Shown: one piece after another, positions 50,247 to 58,623 of the stretch
Position numbering within the stretch: the first letter of the stretch is position 1
Layout of the letters: each line of letters begins with the position of its first letter
Assembly: GCA_017744515.1 (NCBI GenBank)
Contig: JAGIBF010000008.1
Location: 49,204-113,203, forward strand
Length of the DNA: 64,000 bases
DNA from: Niastella sp.
GTDB taxonomy: Bacteria > Bacteroidota > Bacteroidia > Chitinophagales > Chitinophagaceae
Direction: 5' to 3'
Position numbers and translations under genes: made by a program
The notes under the pieces: generated by a model
The model's database searches: none
Told to the model about the DNA's origin: nothing
What the model saw: only the letters and a program-made list of their open reading frames with translations

Positions 50247-51173
50247 TTATGCTTGCAGTGCTGACCTACCGAACTGGTATGCGACCTGTTTCTTGAAATC
50301 GGTGAAACTCTGGCCTGATACGTTCTTAAAGAATTTGCTGAAGTGGGCGATGTCATCGAAGCCTAAATGGTAGGCAATCTCTTTCATGCTGGAATTGGAA
50401 TAGGTAGCGTGGCGTTTTGCTTCCAACACTATACGCTGCTGGATATGGTAGCTGGCTGAAAAGCCGGATATCTTTTTTACAATCTCATTGAGGTAGTTCG
50501 GTGTTACGGCGAGGTGTTCCGCATATTCGGTTACCTTTTTATGGGTAATGAATTTCTTCTCCATCGCCGTGAAGAACTTTTTGACCAGGTCTGCGCTTCT
50601 TGTTTGTGGCGCCGCCTGTCCTACTTCTTCCGACTGCCGTGCCATGTAGATAAGGAATATCTTAAAGAAGCCCATGAGTATTTCTGTCCGGAGCAGAAAG
50701 AAGTTGTCGAACTCTCTTATCATCTGCTGCATCAAGTGTTCCATTTCCATGCTTGTGTCTTCGCTCAGCCTGATCATGTTGCTTTGTGACAGTACTGTAT
50801 CTTTTGGGCTTGTTGCTGCGCCCGATTGGTTCTGTGCCAGCAAGAGTATATCGCTGTTGAAGGATATTACGTATCCTTTTGCGCGTTCTCTAATTTTTAA
50901 CTGGTGTACCTGGCCTGGCGAAGCGCAGCAGATGCCGCTGCCGGCGATCTCGAATTTTTCGAGGTCTACAAAGTATGTTCCTTCTCCCTCCGTGATCCAG
51001 GTTATTTCGTAATAGCTGTGGCGGTGGGGGGCCTGGTTTTGTTGGCGGTTCTTTTCCATCCAATCAATGGTGCGTATCTCAAATGGCAGGTTGTTCTGCT
51101 CAAAAGGGATCCGTTCTTTAACCTGTGTGACAGGTTTTACCGGGCGTTCTTTTTCTTGCAACATACTGGTCAA
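50247..51173 (-). CDS. AraC family transcriptional regulator
   Basis: A 308-residue regulator. The N-terminal half is an AraC-type cupin (HRHSYYEITWITEGEGTYFVD, VHQLKIRERAKGYVISFN), and the C-terminal 100 residues hold the double helix-turn-helix (KVTEYAEHLAVTPNYLNEIV, then MKEIAYHLGFDDIAHFSKFFK, VSGQSFTDFKKQV). The operator and ligand are unknown. It is convergent with the secreted hydrolase and may control that gene or the acyltransferase upstream, though neither is certain. The first ATG at 51173 is used; an ATG four codons later is also possible. Confidence 0.9.
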   Translation of the reverse strand: MTSMLQEKERPVKPVTQVKERIPFEQNNLPFEIRTIDWMEKNRQQNQAPHRHSYYEITWITEGEGTYFVDLEKFEIAGSGICCASPGQVHQLKIRERAKGYVISFNSDILLLAQNQSGAATSPKDTVLSQSNMIRLSEDTSMEMEHLMQQMIREFDNFFLLRTEILMGFFKIFLIYMARQSEEVGQAAPQTRSADLVKKFFTAMEKKFITHKKVTEYAEHLAVTPNYLNEIVKKISGFSASYHIQQRIVLEAKRHATYSNSSMKEIAYHLGFDDIAHFSKFFKNVSGQSFTDFKKQVAYQFGRSALQA

Positions 51174-51345
51174 TTTTGGCTGATAGCTGATATGGTTATT
51201 TGGTTAATGCTCTGCCCTAATGTTTCAATTAGCAAGCCATAATTGTTTCAGTTGATCGTGTGGTGGCTGCCCTGGCCTCAGACGTATGACTGGCAAGCTA
51301 TTAAGCTTTAATAATTTATTTTTTGGGTCTTATGCCAATTAAAAG

Positions 51346-51399
51346 CGCCTCCATTTTTTTCGGAGTTTGTTTTCGTGAACTCCGAAAAAAATGGAGGCG
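51346..51399. terminator. Perfect 22-bp inverted repeat, likely terminator
   Basis: CGCCTCCATTTTTTTCGGAG plus TT pairs exactly with its complement around a ten-base loop. Past the stem on the minus strand is a short CTTTTAATT run. It lies 30 nt past the acyltransferase stop and separates it from the AraC gene. Confidence 0.75.
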
Positions 51400-51428
51400 G
51401 TCTCGTATGTGTCACCAGCTGGCGAGTA

Positions 51429-52589
51429 TCAGATATATTTTAACCACCATTTATTGTGGGTGGCTTTGTAGCGGGCATACCAGACGCAGGGCATGTAAAG
51501 GAGGGCAACGACCGTGATCCACACCAGGTAAACCTGCCAAAGGTTGAGCCCTGTGTTTACATTCCGGGGCCGGCCAAACGTGCCTGTAGCAAATTGCATT
51601 TGCTGCCAACTGATCCCCTGCATCCATAATACTATTATGAGGATGATGTGTATGAGATAGAAGTGCAGGATATAATAGAACAGTGGTACTTTTCCATAGG
51701 TGGTTATGACTTTTGCAATATTGCCGCGAGCTTTTTCGGCAGCAGACAAGATCAAAAACATGATTCCCAACATAGTCAGGGTAAACTGTAATGAGGGTGG
51801 ATATTTCGTGTTATTGATGAAAGAGAGGATGGTGTAGATGGCATTTTTTCGTGGCTGCCATTGCACGGGGTCGCCGTAGATATTGATAAAGCGGAGCAGT
51901 ATGAATAGCAACAATGCGGCACCACCTATTTTTATGAACAGCTGTTTGCGCCTGGGGGCTTCCCATTCAAATGTTTTTCCGGTTGCATATCCCACCAGCA
52001 TGATGCCCAGCCAGGGTATGGGTGGGTAGGCCATTAATAATGTGCGGCCGCCTACGGAAACAGCGCCGGGAGCAAAGAGGGGGTTTATGATCGCTGCCAC
52101 AATGGAGTCTTTGCCGAATGGGACGACCGCCAGCAGGTTGTGTAAAAAGATTATGCTCAGCCCAATGATCGCAATGGTCTTTACGGTCCATTTACTCATG
52201 AGGCTGAGCATGATAAACCCAAATCCTATTGTGGCTATCACCGCAAAGATGATCGTGTGAAACCCAAGGTCGAAGAAGAGTGCAAAGTTCATCAGGGTCA
52301 ACTCCAGCAGGATCAACCACAGTCCACGCTTCTGCAGGAAGCGCCTGCTCCCCTTCAGATCGGCGCTTCGCTGTAGGGTGAGGTAGACCGATGTGCCGGA
52401 CAGGAATACAAATACCGGTGCACAAAGGTGGGTGACCCAACGCGTCATGAATAACGGGGGTGTGGTGGTGTCGAGGTTGGTGGGTGATTGCGTGATCGCA
52501 TTTACGTGCAACAGATCGCGCACATGGTCAAGGGCCATGATGATCATGACGATGCCGCGTGTGAGATCGATGCTGTGTATCCTTTTCAT
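51429..52589 (-). CDS. HGSNAT-like/DUF1624 membrane acyltransferase family protein
   Basis: A 386-residue membrane protein with about ten hydrophobic segments. The N-terminus RIHSIDLTRGIVMIIMALDHV is the hallmark of the DUF1624/heparan-alpha-glucosaminide N-acetyltransferase group, with the acceptor histidine in ALDHVRD. These proteins move acetyl groups across membranes in eukaryotes; bacterial members (often called YeiB-like or DUF1624) are probably acyl transferases of cell-surface sugars. The specific substrate is unknown. It is divergent from the histidine kinase gene (129-nt gap). Confidence 0.85.
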   Translation of the reverse strand: MKRIHSIDLTRGIVMIIMALDHVRDLLHVNAITQSPTNLDTTTPPLFMTRWVTHLCAPVFVFLSGTSVYLTLQRSADLKGSRRFLQKRGLWLILLELTLMNFALFFDLGFHTIIFAVIATIGFGFIMLSLMSKWTVKTIAIIGLSIIFLHNLLAVVPFGKDSIVAAIINPLFAPGAVSVGGRTLLMAYPPIPWLGIMLVGYATGKTFEWEAPRRKQLFIKIGGAALLLFILLRFINIYGDPVQWQPRKNAIYTILSFINNTKYPPSLQFTLTMLGIMFLILSAAEKARGNIAKVITTYGKVPLFYYILHFYLIHIILIIVLWMQGISWQQMQFATGTFGRPRNVNTGLNLWQVYLVWITVVALLYMPCVWYARYKATHNKWWLKYI

Positions 52590-52718
52590 GGCTATAGTTT
52601 GGGTAGTTCAAAATTGCAGGGTTTTGTTGTGTTGCGTCCTGTTTACAAGTGGCTTTTCGGCAAGTTGGCGGTGAGAATTGTCCGTTTGAAGGTGGGATGG
52701 CAATTTTGGGTAATTTGA

Positions 52719-53762
52719 GTGTTTATTATTGTATGGATGTATAAGCTGGTAACGAGATACCGTTTGAAGGAGGGCCTGTTTGTGTCGCTGTTTTTCCCGG
52801 CTGCTTTTGCGCTGTCGGACAGCAGCCGTACGACTACGTTGCTTCATTTTGCTTCATCCTTCCTGATCATCTTCGCTCAATGGTGTATGAATTTCGCACT
52901 GGTCAGTTTCCGGACTCCCAGGGCGGGCACACCAACACGGGGTATTCCGGTTCTCTACGGCCGGATATTCTTATCGTATGTGTTGTCTGTTTTGATCTAC
53001 CTCTGTATCGGGTTGGTGCTGCATGTTGTTTCTGGCAGCTTGCTTTCTCCTTCGAGGGGGAATTGGGGGCATTCTTTCAGTTCATGGTTCTTCATCTGTT
53101 TGCAATTGTTTTTGTTCAATACGCTGATCCTGCTGATCAAGCATGCTTATGATAGTAATGCGGAGAAGCGGGATATTGCGCTGGAGAATGAACGGCTGAA
53201 GCGTGAAAACTTACATGCTACGCATGAGGCTTTGAAGCAGCAGATCAATCCTCATTTTTTGTTCAACTCACTGACGACGTTGAAGTCATTAACGAAGCAT
53301 GATCCGCCGCAGGCGGTTGATTTTATCAGTGAGCTGGCTTCTGTTTACAGGTATATGCTACAGCACCAGGACAAGAACATGGTGACCGTGGGTGAAGAGC
53401 TGGATTTTGTACGCTCTTATCTTTATCTGTTGAGGATCCGGTTTGGTGATGCCATCTTTACGGATATCCAGGTTCCTGAAGGGGTATTGAGTCATTCCAT
53501 GCCACCCAACACTCTGCAATTGCTGGTGGAGAATGTCGTAAAGCACAACCGGCTTTCGCAGAAAAAGCCGTTGTACATTTCTATCTATATCGCGGGTGAT
53601 TTTCTTGCCGTGAAGAATAACCTGCAGCCCAAGCCTGCTGAATCTGATTCTTCGGGGCTGGGATTGCATAATATCAGCAGCCGTTATGTTTTGTTGAAGG
53701 GGCGGGATATTGTCGTGCAGGTGGATGACCGTGATTTTTGGGTTTTATTGCCCTTGGGGTGA
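52719..53762 (+). CDS. LytS/YehU-type sensor histidine kinase
   Basis: A 347-residue membrane kinase. Four hydrophobic segments fill the first 140 residues. The His_kinase domain has the phosphoacceptor in KQQINPHFLFNSLTTLKSL and a compact ATP-binding region with LVENVVKHN (N box) and SSGLGLHNISSRY (G box). The start is uncertain: a GTG at 52719 opens the frame and an ATG follows at 52737. It is followed 55 nt later by the LytTR response regulator, which is the usual partner order, so the two form a signalling pair. The signal sensed is unknown. Confidence 0.9.
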   Translation: MFIIVWMYKLVTRYRLKEGLFVSLFFPAAFALSDSSRTTTLLHFASSFLIIFAQWCMNFALVSFRTPRAGTPTRGIPVLYGRIFLSYVLSVLIYLCIGLVLHVVSGSLLSPSRGNWGHSFSSWFFICLQLFLFNTLILLIKHAYDSNAEKRDIALENERLKRENLHATHEALKQQINPHFLFNSLTTLKSLTKHDPPQAVDFISELASVYRYMLQHQDKNMVTVGEELDFVRSYLYLLRIRFGDAIFTDIQVPEGVLSHSMPPNTLQLLVENVVKHNRLSQKKPLYISIYIAGDFLAVKNNLQPKPAESDSSGLGLHNISSRYVLLKGRDIVVQVDDRDFWVLLPLG

Positions 53763-53817
53763 ATGGTGAATGGTGTGTAGTGAGTGGCAAAACGCGAAAG
53801 GAAACAGTTTATTTTAT

Positions 53818-54588
53818 ATGAATGTATTGATTATTGAAGATGAGGTGGCTACTGCGCGGGACTTGCAGGCGTCTATTAAGGCGTTGCGTCCTGCGTGTCG
53901 CATTGTTGGCATCGTTGACAGTGTGGAGGCTGGCCTCGAGTGGTTTGAGCTGCATACTATGCCTGACCTTATCTTCTCCGATATTCAACTGGGCGACGGG
54001 CTCGTATTCGATATTTTCCGGCAGGTGCGTGTACAATGTCCGGTGGTGTTTTGTACTGCGTATGATCAATATGCTATCGAGGCTTTCCGTAATAATGGCA
54101 TCGATTATTTGCTGAAGCCTCTGGAGGAGGAGTTGCTGAAGCAATGCCTGGATAAGATAGACCTCTTGCTTAAACGGACTTCTTCGGAAAATGAAAGGGC
54201 AGACCTCTCTACTTTTTTATTGTCCATGCATGGAACGCCCAAGAGTTATAAGTCTACTTTTCTCGTTAGCTACCGGGAGAAGCTGGTGCCCGTGAACATT
54301 CATGATGTGTTGTTTTTCCGTATCGCGGGTGAGGCTGTAGAACTTCATACCAAGAATAATCAGCAGTTCCGTTTGCCTGATTCATTGGACCGTATTGAAT
54401 CGCTTGTTGATCCGTCTCTTTTTTACCGGGCCAACCGGCAGTTTCTTGTAGCATTTGCTGCGATCAAGGAGGTGGAGTTATATTTTGAGCGTAAGTTGCT
54501 GGTACATCTTGTGCAGGAAACGCCTGAGCCTATCATTATCAGTAAGGCGAAGGCAACGGATTTTATTGCCTGGATGGAGAGCCATTGA
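53818..54588 (+). CDS. LytTR-type response regulator
   Basis: A 256-residue regulator. The receiver domain has the acidic pocket ED at residues 7-8, the phosphoacceptor D55 in IFSDIQLGDG and a K near 101 (YLLKPLEEE). The C-terminal LytTR DNA-binding domain runs from about 155 (VSYREKLVPVNIHDVLFFRI, RLPDSLDRIESLV, ANRQFLVAFAAIKEV). The start at 53818 follows an AAAGGAAAC ribosome-binding site and begins the receiver directly, so the longer frame to 53770 is rejected. It belongs with the LytS-like kinase gene before it. Confidence 0.92.
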   Translation: MNVLIIEDEVATARDLQASIKALRPACRIVGIVDSVEAGLEWFELHTMPDLIFSDIQLGDGLVFDIFRQVRVQCPVVFCTAYDQYAIEAFRNNGIDYLLKPLEEELLKQCLDKIDLLLKRTSSENERADLSTFLLSMHGTPKSYKSTFLVSYREKLVPVNIHDVLFFRIAGEAVELHTKNNQQFRLPDSLDRIESLVDPSLFYRANRQFLVAFAAIKEVELYFERKLLVHLVQETPEPIIISKAKATDFIAWMESH

Positions 54589-54651
54589 GGGGACAGTTGA
54601 TAAGTTTATAGGTTGAAAAGTTGATAGGGAAAGCGGTAATAGCGTTCAATT

Positions 54652-56628
54652 TTATAGGTTCTCTTTTTTGATGCCGAGCTTGAGCATTTTGGATTCGAGG
54701 GTGGTTGGTTTCAGGTTGAGTAATTGGGCGGCTCCGCCTTCTCCTCTGATGCGTCCGTTGGTTTTGCGAAGTATAGTAATAATGTATTCGCGTTCTGTTT
54801 CGTCCTGTATTTTCCTCACATCGGTCAATGATCGTGCTGCGGCTACACCGGGCTGCTGTTGCGCCGGTACTGGTTCGGTTAAGGGATTCCCTGCCAGTGG
54901 CCGTTTGAGCTCAAGGGGTGAATTGCCATCATTGAGTATGACCGATTGTTCTATTACGTTTTCCAGTTCCCTGATGTTTCCAGGCCAATGCCATGCTTCC
55001 AGTTCGGCCATCATTTTAGGGGCTATTCCCTGAAAGGTTTTGTTGTTGCGACTGGCTGCCATTTGTGCAAAATGATAGGCCAGCTGCGGGATGTCTTCTT
55101 TGCGTTCTCTCAGTGGCGGCAGCATTACCGGAAATACATTGAGGCGGTAATAGAGGTCGAGCCGGAACCTTCCTTCTGCTACTTCTTTTTCCAACTGACG
55201 GTTGGTGGCAGCTACCACGCGCACGTTGATCTTAAAGGGTGCTTTGCCTCCAATGCGTTCTATCTCTTTTTCCTGCAACACACGCAATAGCTTCACTTGT
55301 AGCTCGGCCGGCATTTCTCCTATTTCATCGAGGAAGATCGTGCCTTCATGTGCCTGCTCAAATTTGCCGATCCGCTTATCGGTAGCGCCGGTAAAGGCTC
55401 CTTTTTCGTGGCCAAACAGTTCCGACTCTATCAATGCCGGTGGCAGTGCTGCGCAATTTATTTTTATGAAGGGTTTGTTCTTACGGGGTGAATTGTGGTG
55501 CAGGCAATGGGCTATGCGTTCTTTCCCCGTACCGCTTTCGCCCAATATCAACACGGATGTTTCGAAGGGGGCGACCTGTGCAATGTAATCGAGTACGGAT
55601 AGTAGCTGGTGGCTGCTTCCGATGACGCCTTCAAATCCGGATTTGGTTTTTGTTTCTTTCTGCACAACCTGTTCCTGCACGGGTTGTTTTTCAACAGGGG
55701 TAGTTGTTTCAGCGGGTGTCTTCCTATTGATGATAGCAGCCAACGGATGGTGCAATCTTTCCAGCAGCCCGAGGTGGCCTGCATGCCAGGCATCGGGCTT
55801 CCTGCTGTAGAATGATAGGGTGCATGCTATTGTATTCCTGCTACTGACCGGCAACTCCAGCAATGCGGTCATATTGAAGGTCTGTGCTATCAGTTGTTTT
55901 ACGGGGTCTTCTTTGCAGGCTTTGAGGAATGTATCTGCGTTGTACCAAATGGCTCCTTTTTGTGTGGCCGCCTTTTTATGGCATGTGCTCCATTCGTTCT
56001 TTGCAAGGCCTGTGATGGTCAATAGTTCATTGACGCCTATCTGCTGGTATTCTTCGAATCCTATGCGCAAAAATCCCTGCCATTCGTCTTGTGCATTTGA
56101 TGGGGTGGTATTGCAGATCGCTATCAGATCAAATGGTATAAATGGTTGCAGGGTAGTGACGGCTGTGAGCATTTTCTGTTCGCTGGTGGTAGCCTGTACG
56201 GCGATGGCGGTCAATTTATCCTGCAATACTGCTTCCTGCCGCAAACCGGCTTCAAGGCTGTGCTTGTGGCGATAACGTGCAATATCAAGGGTAATGAGCA
56301 CATCTTTCGTGCGGAATGGCTTTACAAGAAATCCATAGGGTTCCGTAGCCTTCGCCGCTTCAAGCACACGCTGATTGGAGTTGGCAGACAGGTATACGAA
56401 GGCAATATGCCGTTCTCTCAAATGATAGGCAAGGTCTATGCCCGTTGATTTTCCTTTGAGGTGTATATCCAGCAGCACCACATCGGGCTGTTCTGTCTGG
56501 ATGATCTGTTTGGCTTCTTCCACGGATGCAGCTATGCCAATGACCCTGTAGCCTGCTTTTTCCAGGATCAGCCTCAGGTCATTGGCCACAATAAATTCGT
56601 CCTCTACTATTAATATCTTTTCGGTCAT
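54652..56628 (-). CDS. Sigma-54-dependent response regulator (REC–GAF-like–AAA+–Fis)
   Basis: A 658-residue enhancer-binding protein. The receiver has phosphoacceptor D54 (VVLLDIHLKG) and a conserved lysine in YGFLVKPFR. A GAF-like sensor region spans about 145-310. The AAA+ core has Walker A GESGTGKER near 366, the sigma-54 contact loop GAFTGA near 411 and Walker B FLDEIGEMP; a Fis-type helix-turn-helix closes the protein (GGAAQLLNLKPTTLESKM). It activates sigma-54 promoters, which I did not find by eye nearby. It follows the TPR kinase gene by 10 nt, so they are a two-component pair. Confidence 0.93.
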   Translation of the reverse strand: MTEKILIVEDEFIVANDLRLILEKAGYRVIGIAASVEEAKQIIQTEQPDVVLLDIHLKGKSTGIDLAYHLRERHIAFVYLSANSNQRVLEAAKATEPYGFLVKPFRTKDVLITLDIARYRHKHSLEAGLRQEAVLQDKLTAIAVQATTSEQKMLTAVTTLQPFIPFDLIAICNTTPSNAQDEWQGFLRIGFEEYQQIGVNELLTITGLAKNEWSTCHKKAATQKGAIWYNADTFLKACKEDPVKQLIAQTFNMTALLELPVSSRNTIACTLSFYSRKPDAWHAGHLGLLERLHHPLAAIINRKTPAETTTPVEKQPVQEQVVQKETKTKSGFEGVIGSSHQLLSVLDYIAQVAPFETSVLILGESGTGKERIAHCLHHNSPRKNKPFIKINCAALPPALIESELFGHEKGAFTGATDKRIGKFEQAHEGTIFLDEIGEMPAELQVKLLRVLQEKEIERIGGKAPFKINVRVVAATNRQLEKEVAEGRFRLDLYYRLNVFPVMLPPLRERKEDIPQLAYHFAQMAASRNNKTFQGIAPKMMAELEAWHWPGNIRELENVIEQSVILNDGNSPLELKRPLAGNPLTEPVPAQQQPGVAAARSLTDVRKIQDETEREYIITILRKTNGRIRGEGGAAQLLNLKPTTLESKMLKLGIKKENL

Positions 56629-56638
56629 AGTTTTCTTT

Positions 56639-58600
56639 TCAGAATGTAACTGTGATCGTTACTCCCTCGTCGCTTTTCATTTCAAAGTCACCATTCAGTT
56701 GTTTGGTAAGTCCCTGTATAAGGCTCATTCCTAAAGAATGGCTACCAGCCACATCAAATGCCGGTGGCAATCCTTGTCCGTTGTCTGTAATGGTAAGCTT
56801 TATATATTCGTCTGTTTGCCGCTGCATGGAAATAATGACGTTCCCCTGTTTATTGTCGGGGAAGGCATATTTGATCGCATTGGTAATGGCTTCATTCAGG
56901 ATCAGGCCAAGGGGCACTGCCTGTGCCACGTCCAGTTCGATAGGCGGTATATCCAATTCAAATTTAATCCTGTTGTTTACATTGAAGTTATCATCGAGGT
57001 AGCTGGTGAGTTCCTGTATATAGACCTGCATATCGATGGTGGCCATTTTATCGGACTGGTATAGCTTCTGATGAATAAGGGACATGGCGCGCATTCTATG
57101 TTGGCTATCGCGGATGGCCATGATGGCCGAATCGCTGTCGAGGTAGGCTGACTGTGAATTAAGCAAGCTCATCACAATCTGCAGGTTGTTGTTTACACGG
57201 TGGTGTATTTCCTTGATCAACCATTCTTTTTCCGTGAGCAGGTTCTCTTTCTCGTCCAGCAGCTTTTGCAGGGATGTGTTTTTATGGTTGATCTCTATTT
57301 GCTGGCTTTCGAGCTGTATGTTGCTTTGTTGCCTGATCCTGTAACGGTTGTATAGTAATGCTATTATTATCAACAGCAGGATAATAACTGCAATGGTTAT
57401 ATTTCTGCTCAGGGAAGCTTGTTTCAGTTCGGTCTGTTGCAGCAGGCTTTCTTTGCGTAGTATCTGTATGTCCTGTTCTTTTTTATCCGTCTCGAATTTT
57501 GCCTGCATTTCTTCCATCTGCCAGTTCCTGGTAATGTCGTATAGTGTATCGCTGATGGATTTGTATTTCTGGTAGTGTTCTATCGCGGCTATGTATTTCC
57601 CTGCCGCCGAATCTACGCGGAATAGCAGGAGTTGTACATTTCGCTGATTAGCATGGTTAATAAACCCCTTGGTGGCAGCGGCCTGTAAGAGGTAGTAGCG
57701 GGACTGTTCGTATTGCCGCTGATCGTTGTAGAACTTGCCGACATTGTAATAGATATTAAAATGCATGCTGTAGCCATGTGGGTTCTTCTCTTCCAAGGTC
57801 ACAGATTCGATAAAATATTTTTCGGCGAGTTTATATTGTTTCAGCTCATTGTAGCATTCACCCAACATAGACGCCCGGACTACTTTTTCGGCAGACCTCT
57901 CTGCCGGATATTTTGTTGTGACCTCCAGCACCAGGTCAAGCGCTTCCTTTGCACGTGCCAGTGGCAACAGATCATGTACAATGCTCCACGTCATGTTGTA
58001 TACTACAAATGCATTTTTCTGACGACTCTTATACTGCCATTCAAGTGCTTTCCGATGCCATACCAATGCTTTATCGTACTGGTTCAGGTCTTTGTACACA
58101 GCGCCCAGCCTGCCGTAAACACGGGCAAACATAGCTGTATCGTTTACTGCTTCTGCTTTTTCAATAGCTTGTACAGCATAGTAGAATGCCTGACTGAGGG
58201 CTCCTTTGGAACGGTATATGGTTGTCAGCAGGTCGTAGGTAATTGATATATCCTTGCTACCGTTCGACTGCTGGTAGTGTAATAGTTGTTGTACTTCCTG
58301 TTCTGCCAGCTGCCATTTATCCTGCCTGATGTGCAGTACTGCAATCTGATCGAGCAACGCTTCCCAGGCTGTGTCTATCTGCAATGTGTCGTATAAAGCC
58401 AGTGCTTTTTGCAGTGTCGCCACTTTTCCCGTGGCTGAGGTGTCGCTCTCGGGCAAGCTATCTCCCAGCTTGCGGAATCTTTCTGCCTGTGCGATCAGGC
58501 TATCGCGCTTTGGTGGTATTTTTTGTGCAGCAGGCTGCTGTGCCGTAGCATGTAGTACGGCAACTCCTATGCAATATATTATAAGCAGCCATTTAGGCAT
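56639..58600 (-). CDS. TPR-containing sensor histidine kinase (HisKA_2 type)
   Basis: A 653-residue kinase with signal peptide (KWLLIIYCIGVAVLHATA). A periplasmic tetratricopeptide region covers about 60-360 (for example YGRLGAVYKDLNQYDKALVW and KLAEKYFIESVTLEEKN). A single membrane helix (NITIAVIILLLIIIALLYN, about 398-416) leads to a coiled coil and a HisKA_2 domain with the phosphoacceptor H466 in EIHHRVNNNLQIV. The ATPase domain has NEAITNAIKYAF and TDNGQGLPP. It lies 10 nt before the sigma-54 regulator and 23 nt after the metallophosphoesterase gene, so all may be cotranscribed with ppk1. Confidence 0.92.
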   Translation of the reverse strand: MPKWLLIIYCIGVAVLHATAQQPAAQKIPPKRDSLIAQAERFRKLGDSLPESDTSATGKVATLQKALALYDTLQIDTAWEALLDQIAVLHIRQDKWQLAEQEVQQLLHYQQSNGSKDISITYDLLTTIYRSKGALSQAFYYAVQAIEKAEAVNDTAMFARVYGRLGAVYKDLNQYDKALVWHRKALEWQYKSRQKNAFVVYNMTWSIVHDLLPLARAKEALDLVLEVTTKYPAERSAEKVVRASMLGECYNELKQYKLAEKYFIESVTLEEKNPHGYSMHFNIYYNVGKFYNDQRQYEQSRYYLLQAAATKGFINHANQRNVQLLLFRVDSAAGKYIAAIEHYQKYKSISDTLYDITRNWQMEEMQAKFETDKKEQDIQILRKESLLQQTELKQASLSRNITIAVIILLLIIIALLYNRYRIRQQSNIQLESQQIEINHKNTSLQKLLDEKENLLTEKEWLIKEIHHRVNNNLQIVMSLLNSQSAYLDSDSAIMAIRDSQHRMRAMSLIHQKLYQSDKMATIDMQVYIQELTSYLDDNFNVNNRIKFELDIPPIELDVAQAVPLGLILNEAITNAIKYAFPDNKQGNVIISMQRQTDEYIKLTITDNGQGLPPAFDVAGSHSLGMSLIQGLTKQLNGDFEMKSDEGVTITVTF

Positions 58601-58623
58601 ATTGTTTTATGGAATGCAACATG

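Noticed and set aside
54652..56628. A sigma-54 promoter near the sigma-54 regulator
   Set aside because: No TGGCAC–N5–TTGCA element with right spacing was noticed in the adjacent gaps; a pattern search would be decisive.
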